A stretch of 64,000 bases of DNA from Sphingomonas sp. H160509 (lineage in GTDB: Bacteria > Pseudomonadota > Alphaproteobacteria > Sphingomonadales > Sphingomonadaceae), in NCBI RefSeq assembly GCF_024124765.2, contig NZ_JAMXSR020000002.1:1139001-1203000 (forward strand). Direction: 5' to 3'. Both the position numbers and the translations under genes were made by a program. The notes under the pieces are model-generated. The model did not search any database. It was not told where the DNA came from and saw only the letters and a list, made by a program, of their open reading frames with translations. Shown here one piece after another: positions 57,715 to 64,000 of the stretch (positions are counted from its first letter, which is position 1; each line of letters starts with the position of its first letter).

Positions 57715-57862
57715 AGTTTAAATTATTCCTCACAAACCGGTCCGCCGCATCTAACCGTTCACTGTATCGCTCACATACCGTAGCGGTCGAATGACATCAG
57801 TGTCGTCGCCTAAACAACCTGCCGCCGTTCCAACACAAATCTTCCTGTTCCGGACATTCATC

Positions 57863-57958
57863 CGGCGGAGGGTACCCCATCCGCCGTGGCCTCTCCAAAC
57901 TCGCAGAAACCGGCGGTTTTCTACTTCGCCGATTAATGATGTACCCCGGCGATACCCC
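57863..57958. repeat. Composite accessory repeat, copy D
   Basis: CGGCGGA/TCCGCCG hairpin with a GGGTACCCC-like loop, then AAACCGGCGGTTTT, a 21-bp spacer, TGTACCCC (57940-57947) and GATACCCC (57951-57958). It ends 15 bp from the stop of the minus-strand gene at 57973 and lies upstream of the HEPN gene. Confidence 0.6.
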
Positions 57959-57972
57959 AAGGCCGACCGTGC

Positions 57973-58401
57973 TTATCGTTTCCGCCATTCTCTCGAGGGG
58001 CCAGACCAGTTGTCGAGAATGCTCTGACAGTACGCGTCGATGCGAACGAAATACTCGAATTTTTGGACAGCTCGTCCAAGACCGTCTGGCGAAGCTCCAG
58101 AACTGAACCGGCGGTTCAGCATTGCGACGACTCCTTCAGCCATTCCTCTTCTGCGCGATATGAAAGACGCCACAGCCTCGATCGGCACGCGAGCTTCGGA
58201 GTATCGGAGGGTAGGTCCGTGTTGCATGACGACAGCCCGGGCAAAATCTCTGTAGCTTAAAAGGACGTGGGCCTGCTGCTCGGTTAGTCCCTCTAGGTTC
58301 GAACTGGCATACGCAGCGAAGCACGATTCCATCATCGATACCGAGGCAGCAACGTCGTCCGGATACGTGGGTGGCAGATGAAGACTTTCAGTCGCTGCCA
58401 T
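57973..58401 (-). CDS. Hypothetical accessory protein (142 aa)
   Basis: MAATESLHLPPTYPDDVAAS is followed by helices with NLEGLTEQQAHVLLSYRDFA and RRGMAEGVVAMLNRRFSSGA, ending QSILDNWSGPSREWRKR. No family is recognised. It is the last accessory gene before the repressor. Confidence 0.55.
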   Translation of the reverse strand: MAATESLHLPPTYPDDVAASVSMMESCFAAYASSNLEGLTEQQAHVLLSYRDFARAVVMQHGPTLRYSEARVPIEAVASFISRRRGMAEGVVAMLNRRFSSGASPDGLGRAVQKFEYFVRIDAYCQSILDNWSGPSREWRKR

Positions 58402-58514
58402 CAGTTACCTCGGTTGATTTTCGGATGCATTTTGCTGCTTACAGACTCGCGTCTCGACCGACGTCCTGATATGGAACAAAAATAGAACAGGAGGCACGAG
58501 TTAGAGCGCAGGGT

Positions 58515-59150
58515 TCAGTTTTCCGAGGTACGTCGGGGTGCATCCAAGGGTGTTCGCCATGTGTCATCAAATGCGCTGCCCTGGCTGAGCTGCGCGACGA
58601 TCGCCATCGCGACCTGCTCGACGCTCGACGAGATCATCGCGCGATACAGACTGAGACGTCGCGATCTCATCTTCTGCAGCTCGAAGAATTGTGGGTAGCC
58701 GCGTGGCGAGCTCACGAGCGAGCGCGTCCCCGGCCAAACCCGGAGACCCTTCAAGCAAGCCACAGAAAGCATCAGTCAACGCGGCTGTGCTCGGAAGGCT
58801 AAGAGCGGCGGAAGGTGCCGCCAGCCCCCCAATGTACAAGCCAGCCGAAGCATGGCGGCCTGGTCGACTGGACCCATCGCAGCAAAAGCTCGCAAGAGAT
58901 GCGCAGACCTCTCGTCATGGCTCGGAGCCTGGCGCTTCCCGGTCAGAATGAAATAACCGTCGACGCCCACCTCGGTCAGTCTGAGGAGGTACTGAATGTC
59001 GAATGGGCGCTTTCCCGATTCGTATTCTAGCTGGCTGCCGCGCTTAACGCCGCCAACTACACCAAAATCAGACTGATTCATGCCGCTACGTTCGCGCTCT
59101 TGCTTCAGGCGCGCCCCAATCTCGACAAGAGTGGACGAAGAATCGATCAA
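58515..59150 (-). pseudogene. CI-like phage repressor (XRE family), frameshifted
   Basis: The N-terminal HTH domain reads STLVEIGARLKQERERSGMN, then QSDFGVVGGVKRGSQLEYES and GKRPFDIQYLLRLTEVGVDG. The frame then breaks at six C's (58825-58830); with one more base it continues LAAPSAALSLPSTAALTDAF and ATRLPTILRAAEDEIATSQS. A further shift near 58640-58660 may join the tail VEQVAMAIVAQLSQGSAFDD. I favour the TTG start at 59150 because it leaves the operator-like palindrome upstream. It faces a Cro-like gene, the standard lysogeny switch. Confidence 0.65.
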
Positions 59151-59175
59151 ATCTACTTGACCCTGTTCGAATAAT

Positions 59176-59191
59176 CGTCCAACTGTGGACG
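59176..59191. promoter_or_regulatory. Operator candidate between repressor and Cro-like gene
   Basis: CGTCCA-ACTG-TGGACG is a perfect 6-bp dyad in the middle of the divergent region; two TTGACC boxes flank it. It is the only clear dyad here. Confidence 0.45.
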
Positions 59192-59217
59192 GTATTGACC
59201 AATAGAGCGGGCATAGC

Positions 59218-59514
59218 ATGGTTTCGGCAGTCGCCAAGGATGAGGAACGTCGAGGCCGCCCGGTCGCGCCGCGTCCGGACCCGGCGCGGATCGAAGCACT
59301 GCGCGCTAGCATGTTAGCTAGGGGCCAAACGGTTGCCGCACTCGCTGCCGAAATTGGCGAAGAGGCGTCGAGCGTGTACAAAGTTCTGAGCGGTAAACGC
59401 GCAGCCTCTTCTGGCGTAGGACACCGGGTCGCAATCAAGCTGGGCCTGAAAGATTTCCCGGCGCCTGTTACGTCGCATGCCGTGTCGCCCGCCAACCTCG
59501 AGCCAACGCGATGA
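59218..59514 (+). CDS. Cro-like DNA-binding protein
   Basis: The 98-residue protein has an HTH: RIEALRASMLARGQTVAALA, then AEIGEEASSVYKVLSGKRAA and GHRVAIKLGLKDF. This is the pattern of small phage Nlp/Ner- or Cro-type regulators. It is the first plus-strand gene, divergent from the repressor, so it likely promotes the lytic state. Confidence 0.65.
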   Translation: MVSAVAKDEERRGRPVAPRPDPARIEALRASMLARGQTVAALAAEIGEEASSVYKVLSGKRAASSGVGHRVAIKLGLKDFPAPVTSHAVSPANLEPTR

Positions 59515-59712
59515 CGTCGGTCGGAACAGTTTCCCTTGACCGCCAGCCTGGCGGCGAGCGTCGACGCCTTTCATTGTCTCCCTGTATGTCGTCGACGTCA
59601 CCATTCCACCCTTTCGGCCGCTGGCAGACCGGTCGGAACCCTCGCGCCGGATCTCCCGAGCTCGGCGTGAGTGCCCCCCTCAGTCTGCTGCCACCCAAGG
59701 CGCATGAGGGAG

Positions 59713-59745
59713 CTGGCGGCGATCGTCTGCAACGATCGTCGCCAG
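59713..59745 (+). terminator. Hairpin upstream of the CII-like gene
   Basis: CTGGCGGCGATCGT can pair with ACGATCGTCGCCAG (one G-U) around CTGCA and is followed by TTCTTCGG. It lies 19 bp before the CII-like ATG and could limit read-through from the Cro-like gene. The 250-bp gap 59515-59764 has no other recognisable feature. Confidence 0.4.
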
Positions 59746-59764
59746 TTCTTCGGGCAGCCGTCGC

Positions 59765-60268
59765 ATGACAAAGCTCCGCGAAGCCGTGACGATCGAGAAC
59801 ACCCTCTACCGGGTGCTCGGGACGCTGACGATCGAGCGCGCGGCCGAAGTGACGGGCCGCGCCGAAAGCTACCTTCGTGCGCTATCGGATCCCGATAAGC
59901 GCGAGCGGCTTACGATCGACGACGCGATCGCGCTCGATCTTGAGTACCGAGCTGGCGGCCGTGAGGGCTATCCGCTGCTCGACACCTATACCCGCATCGT
60001 CGAGTCGGCTGCGGAAGCAAAGTTCGCCGAGGAGCATGCGACCGGTCGCCTGACGTTGGATTTCGTCAAAGAGACCGGAGAGGCATCCTGCGCGCTGATC
60101 GCCGCACAACTCCCCGGTGCCTCGCTCAAGACCCTGCGGACAGCCCTTCGTGAAGTCGAGCAGGCGGACAACGCCTCGGCAACCGTGATCGCACACTTGC
60201 AGGCGCGGATTCGCCGCGCGCGCGACGGCCCCAACCCCGCCCGACGGCTGACGCCGCCAACCGATTGA
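59765..60268 (+). CDS. Phage regulatory CII-like protein
   Basis: The 167-residue protein opens MTKLREAVTIENTLYRVLGT, then LTIERAAEVTGRAESYLRAL and SDPDKRERLTIDDAIALDLE, an HTH of the CII-like family, followed by a helical oligomerisation part (TLRTALREVEQADNASATVI). Such proteins sit just after cro in many temperate phages and promote lysogeny. Confidence 0.6.
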   Translation: MTKLREAVTIENTLYRVLGTLTIERAAEVTGRAESYLRALSDPDKRERLTIDDAIALDLEYRAGGREGYPLLDTYTRIVESAAEAKFAEEHATGRLTLDFVKETGEASCALIAAQLPGASLKTLRTALREVEQADNASATVIAHLQARIRRARDGPNPARRLTPPTD

Positions 60269-60342
60269 CATCGCCGCCAACCGCGCCCGCCCGCTGATCA
60301 ACGCGATCAACGGGGCGGGAAACTGCTGCCTGGACGATTTGC

Positions 60343-60528
60343 ATGCCCGACCAACGCGAAGCCCTGAAAAATAGCGCAGCCGCCCTACGCGGAGAGGCAT
60401 TGAAGCTGCAGGCGTTTAACCTGCCCAGCGACCATGACATTCCGGAGGGCATGCGACGGTTGCTCGATGCGATCGATCGCGTCGACGTCGTGACGTTGGC
60501 GAACTTCGACGTGCAGCCAAGCGCATGA
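60343..60528 (+). CDS. Small helical phage protein (61 aa)
   Basis: MPDQREALKNSAAALRGEAL continues KLQAFNLPSDHDIPEGMRRL and LDAIDRVDVVTLANF. The stop overlaps the ATG of the next gene by 4 bp, so it starts a coupled chain of genes leading to the integrase. Function unknown. Confidence 0.6.
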   Translation: MPDQREALKNSAAALRGEALKLQAFNLPSDHDIPEGMRRLLDAIDRVDVVTLANFDVQPSA

Positions 60529-60945
60529 CGCCGGGCACTTACCTCCAGCGTCGCCGCATGGCTGCGGGCCTCGCGATCACTGACGTTGCCGCCGTGCTCT
60601 CCACCGAACCGCACCTAGCCGAGGCACGCGCGAGGCGAGTGGATCGAGCTGATCGAGGCGGACATCATGCCGGCGTCGTTCAACACGATCGTCGCGCTCC
60701 GCCGAGCATACAGCTTCGACCTAGCAGTGTTGACGGAGCTGGCCGCGTTCGCCCTCGCCGCTCCAATCACGCTTCCGCGGCTGTGCAGCGTTTGCGCGTG
60801 CAGCGACTTCAATGCCTGCATGGGGCACACCGGCCCTTGCAGCTGGGTCAACGACAACCTCTGCAGCAGATGCTTCGTCCTCGAGCCCGACGACCGCATT
60901 GCGATCATCGCCGATGCCGCGGCCGAGCAGGGCGGTGCGGCATGA
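60525..60945 (+). pseudogene. HTH plus zinc-ribbon-like phage protein, one frameshift
   Basis: MTPGTYLQRRRMAAGLAITD and VAAVLSTEPHLAEAR form an HTH; one surplus base at about 60631-60638 breaks the frame, which continues EWIELIEADIMPASFNTIVA. The C-terminal part has CSVCACSDFNACMGHTGPCS and NLCSRC, a cysteine cluster likely to bind zinc. I recall the same architecture from other sphingomonad phages. The start overlaps the preceding stop and the stop overlaps the next ATG. Confidence 0.65.
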
Positions 60946-61124
60946 GTGGCCTGCGCACCATTCACGCGATCGCCGTCATCTTGAGCGGCATAGCGCTCGC
61001 CTTGGTCCTGTTCGGATCGATCCGAAGCGGCATCGCTGTGCTGGCGATCGTCACCATCCTGCTGACGTGGAGCCTCGAGCAGCTCCGCGTCGCCCACCAG
61101 TCCCGTCCGGAGAACAGGTCATGA
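60942..61124 (+). CDS. Small two-helix membrane protein (60 aa)
   Basis: Two hydrophobic segments, IHAIAVILSGIALALVLFGS and SGIAVLAIVTILLTWSLEQL, are followed by a basic tail. It overlaps its neighbours by 4 bp at each end. No family is recognised; superinfection exclusion is one possible role for such phage proteins, unproven here. Confidence 0.65.
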   Translation: MSGLRTIHAIAVILSGIALALVLFGSIRSGIAVLAIVTILLTWSLEQLRVAHQSRPENRS

Positions 61125-61375
61125 CTCGTCAGCCTAAGATCGAGCGCGCCTACCGTCTTAACGAGCCGCACGTACGCGTCTTCGAGATCCATGAGCTGGA
61201 TTGCGACTGCGCCGCCTGCGCGCCGTACGTGCCCAGCGATCCCGACCGGCTGACCGCAACGGATATGGGCAAGCTCGCCTGCCTCGGTGCGGCTGTCGGG
61301 TCCGCGATCATGTTCGCGATCGATCCGACCGGTGCCGCAGCCGCCCTGCTCGCGACGATCGGCATCGTTTCGTGA
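61121..61375 (+). CDS. Small phage protein with cysteine pair and C-terminal hydrophobic segment (84 aa)
   Basis: MTRQPKIERAYRLNEPHVRV continues FEIHELDCDCAACAPYVPSD, a CDC..C cluster, then KLACLGAAVGSAIMFAIDPT and AAAALLATIGIVS, one or two membrane segments. It overlaps the previous gene by ATGA and the acyl carrier protein gene by GTGA. Function unknown. Confidence 0.65.
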   Translation: MTRQPKIERAYRLNEPHVRVFEIHELDCDCAACAPYVPSDPDRLTATDMGKLACLGAAVGSAIMFAIDPTGAAAALLATIGIVS

Positions 61376-61611
61376 TCGCCCGTCAATGGCTCGAGGAATC
61401 GACGGTCAGCATTCTCGGCTGCGATCCGGCCAAGGTCACGGACAGCGCGGAGCTTGAGCGCGACCTTGGCGCCGACAGTCTCGACTTCCTCGAGATTTTC
61501 ATGACAGCCGAAGACCACTTCAAGATCGAGATCGCCGACGACGAGCTGACCAGCGTTAAGTCGTTCGGGCAGGCCGTGGCACTGATCGAGAGCAAGGTCG
61601 CGCCGGAATGA
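61372..61611 (+). CDS. Phage-encoded acyl carrier protein
   Basis: The 79-residue protein starts at a GTG that overlaps the preceding stop (MIARQWLEESTVSILGCDPA). It has the acyl carrier signature ERDLGADSLDFLEIFMTAED, where Ser36 of the DSL motif is the 4'-phosphopantetheine attachment site, followed by KIEIADDELTSVKSFGQAVA. Length and four-helix pattern are those of a stand-alone ACP. No fatty-acid or polyketide gene is nearby; it lies in a chain of coupled phage genes before xis and int. It could divert acyl groups, for instance for surface modification, or bind a host enzyme. The family call is strong, the role unknown. Confidence 0.88.
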   Translation: MIARQWLEESTVSILGCDPAKVTDSAELERDLGADSLDFLEIFMTAEDHFKIEIADDELTSVKSFGQAVALIESKVAPE

Positions 61612-61919
61612 AACCGCCGCTCGCTCACAATCGGAACGGCAAAACCGAGCGCGAATACCGTGCCGGCTGCTCCGTGTGTTGGGGCGAAAAGGTCCATTGG
61701 ACGACGGCGAATGCCCAGGCCCTAGCGGTGCAGCACCACGATCGAACGGGTCATGAAACCTGGTGCGATATCGACGCAAGGAGTCGATACGGCAGAGCCG
61801 CGCCGGACGATCGTCAGATCGACATCGAGGACATGATTGCGTCCGCCAGTTCAGGAGACGCGCCGGGTTGCGCCTCCCTTAGCACAGCCTACGAGGCTGC
61901 AAAGGAAGCACGTCCATGA
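61608..61919 (+). CDS. Phage hypothetical protein with C2H2-like spacing (103 aa)
   Basis: MKPPLAHNRNGKTEREYRAG leads to CSVCWGEKVHWTTANAQALA and VQHHDRTGHETWCD, where two cysteines and two histidines could form a zinc finger. The C-terminal half is acidic. It overlaps the acyl carrier gene and the xis gene by 4 bp each. Confidence 0.6.
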   Translation: MKPPLAHNRNGKTEREYRAGCSVCWGEKVHWTTANAQALAVQHHDRTGHETWCDIDARSRYGRAAPDDRQIDIEDMIASASSGDAPGCASLSTAYEAAKEARP

Positions 61920-62206
61920 GCGCGCACGCTCCAGAGCGCGTCGGTATCGCGGGCGCGGTATTGATCACCGGAATATCCCGCCGCACGCTGCAGGAGCTCG
62001 CGCCATCGATTCCCGGCGCGAGCAAGCCGGCAGGGCGCTGGCTCTTCGCCGTCGCCGAACTCCGCGCTTGGGTCACTCGAACAACGAAGAGGCCTTCATG
62101 CCGAAAAACATATACATCCGCGCGGGCATCTACTGGGCGCGCTTCAAGGTCGGGGGCGTCGAATACCGCGAAAGCCTACGAACGCGTTCTGAGCGGGTCG
62201 CGGTGA
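61916..62206 (+). CDS. xis: Excisionase-like HTH protein
   Basis: MSAHAPERVGIAGAVLITGI continues SRRTLQELAPSIPGASKPAG and RWLFAVAELRAWVTRTTKRP, a MerR/AlpA-like winged-helix used by excisionases. The basic C-terminal tail overlaps the start of the integrase gene by 109 bp in another frame. This long overlap resembles what I recall from related sphingomonad phages, so it need not be an error. It likely directs excision between attL and attR. Confidence 0.7.
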   Translation: MSAHAPERVGIAGAVLITGISRRTLQELAPSIPGASKPAGRWLFAVAELRAWVTRTTKRPSCRKTYTSARASTGRASRSGASNTAKAYERVLSGSR

Positions 62207-63174
62207 AGAGGTGTGCACTCTTGCGCGAGCAGGTCGAAGACGAGTCAGTCTTCGGCGTTGCAGGCCCCGTTAGTTGGGCAGACGCAGTGGTGAGCTGGAG
62301 CGAGCGCATATCCACAGCAGTCGGCGCGCAGACCTATACCCGCTATCTTTGTAGCTTGCGCCAGGTCCGCGGCCATTTCGACCAGCTGTCCGTGCAGCAG
62401 ATCTCTGCGGAGGTTCTGAAGGACTTGATCAAGGCCCGCCGTCGCGCCGGGGTGAAGAATGCCACGATCCGTCGCGATCTTACGGCGGTCTCAAGTGTCC
62501 TCGACAATGCAGCGGACGAGGGGTGGATCGCTGACAATCCTGCAGTTGGTCTGAATCGACGCCGCATTGTGCCGGAGCGCACCGAGCGTATCGTCCTGCC
62601 TCAAGAGGCTTCGATCGCGATGGTCTTTCCTCGCCTCGTCCCTCGCGTAAGGGATCTGTGCGAATTCACGCGCGAGACTGGCCTGCGTCTAGATGAAGTA
62701 ACCGGTCTGGGTCACGCGGCGATCGACCGCAAAGAGCGCACGATCACCGTCGAGAAGGGCAAGGGCGACAAGCTACGCGTCGTTCCACTGACGAAGGCTG
62801 CGGAAGCGATCATTGATCGGCAGCCGCGATATATCGGCAAGCCCTGGGTGTTCTGGAAGGACAAGGGGCAGCGCCTGATGGACGTGTCTTCGCGGCTCGG
62901 CGATCTGACGCGCCGGGTGGCACAGAAAGCGGCACGCGAGGGACTGGAGTTTCATCGCTTCAGCCACCACGACTTTCGTCACCTGTTCGCCGTCGAATAC
63001 CTGCGTTCTGGACGTGGCTCGATCTACGACCTGCAAGGCGAATTGGGGCACAGCACGATTACTGTCACCGAGCGCTATCTGGCGTTCCTGACGCCCGACC
63101 AGGTGAAGAGCGCAAAATCGACGACGGCACAACGCGGGGCACACTCCCCACGGTTCGAGGCCGCGATCGCCTAA
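62098..63174 (+). CDS. int: Tyrosine-type phage integrase, intact
   Basis: The 358-residue enzyme starts MPKNIYIRAGIYWARFKVGG and has all catalytic residues: Arg197 in TRETGLRLDEV, a lysine in EKGKGDKLRVVPL, His291 and Arg294 in HHDFRHLFAVEYL, His318 in LGHSTITV and Tyr327 in TERYLAFL. It ends 59 bp before attR, the usual position, and is preceded by xis. It is the best candidate for the recombinase that inserted this prophage into tRNA-Arg. The frame is open upstream, but that part overlaps the two preceding genes. Confidence 0.93.
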   Translation: MPKNIYIRAGIYWARFKVGGVEYRESLRTRSERVAVKRCALLREQVEDESVFGVAGPVSWADAVVSWSERISTAVGAQTYTRYLCSLRQVRGHFDQLSVQQISAEVLKDLIKARRRAGVKNATIRRDLTAVSSVLDNAADEGWIADNPAVGLNRRRIVPERTERIVLPQEASIAMVFPRLVPRVRDLCEFTRETGLRLDEVTGLGHAAIDRKERTITVEKGKGDKLRVVPLTKAAEAIIDRQPRYIGKPWVFWKDKGQRLMDVSSRLGDLTRRVAQKAAREGLEFHRFSHHDFRHLFAVEYLRSGRGSIYDLQGELGHSTITVTERYLAFLTPDQVKSAKSTTAQRGAHSPRFEAAIA

Positions 63175-63233
63175 TGAAACTGCGCGTTTCTGCCCTTTTT
63201 GCACCGCTTCCCAAGATGCCACGCCACGTCTTC

Positions 63234-63276
63234 CCTAAACCGTAGGCCGCGTGTTCAAATCTCGCCGGGGGCACCA
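63234..63276 (+). other. attR: 43-bp core repeat
   Basis: Identical to 17248-17290, from CCTAAACC to the CCA end. This is the displaced original 3' end of the host tRNA gene. Confidence 0.95.
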
Positions 63277-63333
63277 TAAGTCATTGATTTTCTTAGTTTT
63301 TATTCCGCGACCCGGAAAACACTTTATCGTGCC

Positions 63334-63363
63334 GGGGTACACCTGGGGTACGTTTCGGGGTAC
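63334..63363. repeat. Three GGGGTAC motifs beside attR
   Basis: GGGGTAC occurs at 63334-63340, 63345-63351 and 63357-63363. The complement GTACCCC is also part of the composite repeats in the prophage. Arm-type integrase sites are often such short direct repeats; whether these serve any integrase is unknown. Confidence 0.5.
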
Positions 63364-63507
63364 ATTTTCCCTAACACACTGAACGAATGGGGTTTGGGAA
63401 CATTTCAGCGAAGACGACTGCGCAGTCAAAAATTGACGGTGCGGCGTAAATCCATTGAACTCGGCCACTTTTCGATAGGAAGCGTGTTCGCGTACCCTTG
63501 GCCAACG

Positions 63508-63606
63508 GCTGAGATAACCGTAGGCCATCAGCACCGATCTGAACACTATAAAGAAGCTGATGGGCCAACGGTTCATAAAACCGTAGGCCGCGTATTCAAA
63601 TCTCGC
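63508..63606 (+). repeat. Two degraded tRNA-Arg-like stem-loops downstream of attR
   Basis: GGCCAACGG-N9-CCGTAGGCC appears at about 63508-63535 and again at 63563-63589; tRNA-Arg has ACGG-N9-CCGTAGGCC at the same place. The second copy continues CGCGTATTCAAATCTCGC, 29 bases with one mismatch to the tRNA/att core, but then lacks the acceptor stem. These look like relics of earlier att sites or tRNA copies. The 509-bp stretch 63277-63785 has no recognisable gene. Confidence 0.55.
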
Positions 63607-63785
63607 TGAAACGCGCAGGCGCACGTCATCCCGCTTGGTCCGTGGGGGCGCGACGTATTTAAGCAGGCCACGGGAGTATGGTAGACACCAGACGGCGGCG
63701 GCGGACTGGTAGATCCGCGCAACTGGTATCGGGTCCGAGATCGCGTCCATGCCCGGATGGAAGGATTGCAGGGCGTCCAATAGAT

Positions 63786-64000
63786 CGCTGGGGGTTCCAC
63801 GACCTACGGCGCACGCTCCAATCCGATACCGTTCGGCTTTGCATCACATTCGAAGTGGCGGAAGCCATGCTCAACCACGCGCGCCAAAGGTTGGAACGGC
63901 GCTACGATGTGGGCGACCTATTAGGCTTCACGCGCGATGGCTTTGCCCGACGGGAAGCGTATGTCACCGCTATCGCGCGCCAAGAAAGCTTAATCGATCC
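63786..64000 (+). pseudogene. Integrase C-terminal fragment, continues past the window
   Basis: The frame reads RWGFHDLRRTLQSDTVRLCI and TFEVAEAMLNHARQRLERRY, followed by DVGDLLGFTRDGFARREAYV. HDLRRT is the HxxR box of tyrosine integrases; EVAEAMLNHA and RRYD correspond to the histidine box and catalytic tyrosine of DUF4102-type enzymes. I find no start in this frame and no coherent N-terminal part upstream, so this is a remnant or an integrase cut by rearrangement. It points to a second element at the same tRNA locus. Confidence 0.6.

Larger units (their letters stand above)
17248..63276. mobile_element. Temperate siphovirus-like prophage integrated in tRNA-Arg(CCT)
   Basis: The element spans about 46 kb between 43-bp attachment repeats. 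It contains a full lambda-like head module (Nu1-like and GpA-like terminase, portal, ClpP-type protease fused to capsid, gpW and head-tail joining proteins), a siphovirus tail module with tape measure, lysis genes, repressor and Cro-like genes, xis and an intact tyrosine integrase next to attR. I see no obvious helicase, primase or polymerase. The late operon occupies one strand, and accessory genes with their own hairpins sit at both ends. The TAG codon in the large terminase would block packaging if it is real. Confidence 0.93.

Noticed and set aside
61916..62206. xis tail overlapping int as a frameshift error
   Set aside because: The xis domain is complete before the overlap, the integrase start is well placed, and long xis-int overlaps are something I recall from related phages.
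63235..63780. 181-codon minus-strand frame downstream of attR
   Set aside because: It runs through attR and the tRNA-like stem-loops in antisense and has no protein-like composition of its own.

Overview
The window is GC-rich alphaproteobacterial DNA, most likely a Sphingomonas or close relative. The evidence is the gene order (serB and miaA divergent, then ilvB-ilvN-ilvC-leuA), the GC-rich extragenic palindromes typical of sphingomonads, a large TonB-dependent receptor, and the gene families present. No database search was run, so genus and family names rest on recognised motifs and context.

Host part (1-17290). Branched-chain amino acid synthesis runs left to right: ilvB, ilvN, ilvC, a YceI protein, then leuA. 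leuA is preceded by a 14-residue leader peptide with four consecutive leucine codons and a 13-bp hairpin, which looks like leucine attenuation. A minus-strand pterin/folate operon (folE, an SDR reductase, folB) follows, then a TonB-dependent receptor, a glutathione-dependent formaldehyde detoxification operon (adhC, a VOC protein, fghA), two small plus-strand genes and tRNA-Arg(CCT).

Prophage (17248-63276). A temperate siphovirus-like prophage of about 46 kb sits in the 3' end of tRNA-Arg, between 43-bp direct repeats (attL 17248-17290, attR 63234-63276). A left accessory zone (17.3-23.4 kb) holds a winged-helix protein, a frameshifted second integrase, small genes and an acyltransferase. One long minus-strand late operon (about 54.1 to 23.5 kb, read right to left) encodes a LexA-type HTH protein, DUF3164, a NusG-like protein, terminase, portal, a protease/capsid fusion, head-tail connectors, tail tube, a tail chaperone with a GGGAAAC slippery site, a tape measure with an M15-like peptidase domain, tail tip proteins, beta-helix spikes, a membrane-anchored GH108 endolysin and overlapping spanins. 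A right accessory zone (54.2-58.4 kb) holds a methyltransferase, an IHF-like protein and an Rx4H HEPN protein. Many of its genes are followed by near-identical hairpins, and the HEPN gene lies between two direct copies of a composite repeat. The lysogeny and integration module (58.5-63.2 kb) has a repressor facing a Cro-like gene, a CII-like gene and a chain of tightly overlapping genes that includes a phage-borne acyl carrier protein, then xis and an intact integrase.

Right flank (63277-64000). Tripled GGGGTAC motifs, two degraded tRNA-like stem-loops and the C-terminal part of another integrase suggest that this tRNA gene has been used repeatedly by integrating elements.

About 18 host and phage genes appear broken by one-base indels, most of them at runs of five or six identical bases. 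This points to unpolished assembly more than to gene decay. The TAG codon inside the large terminase gene is a different kind of lesion, a substitution.
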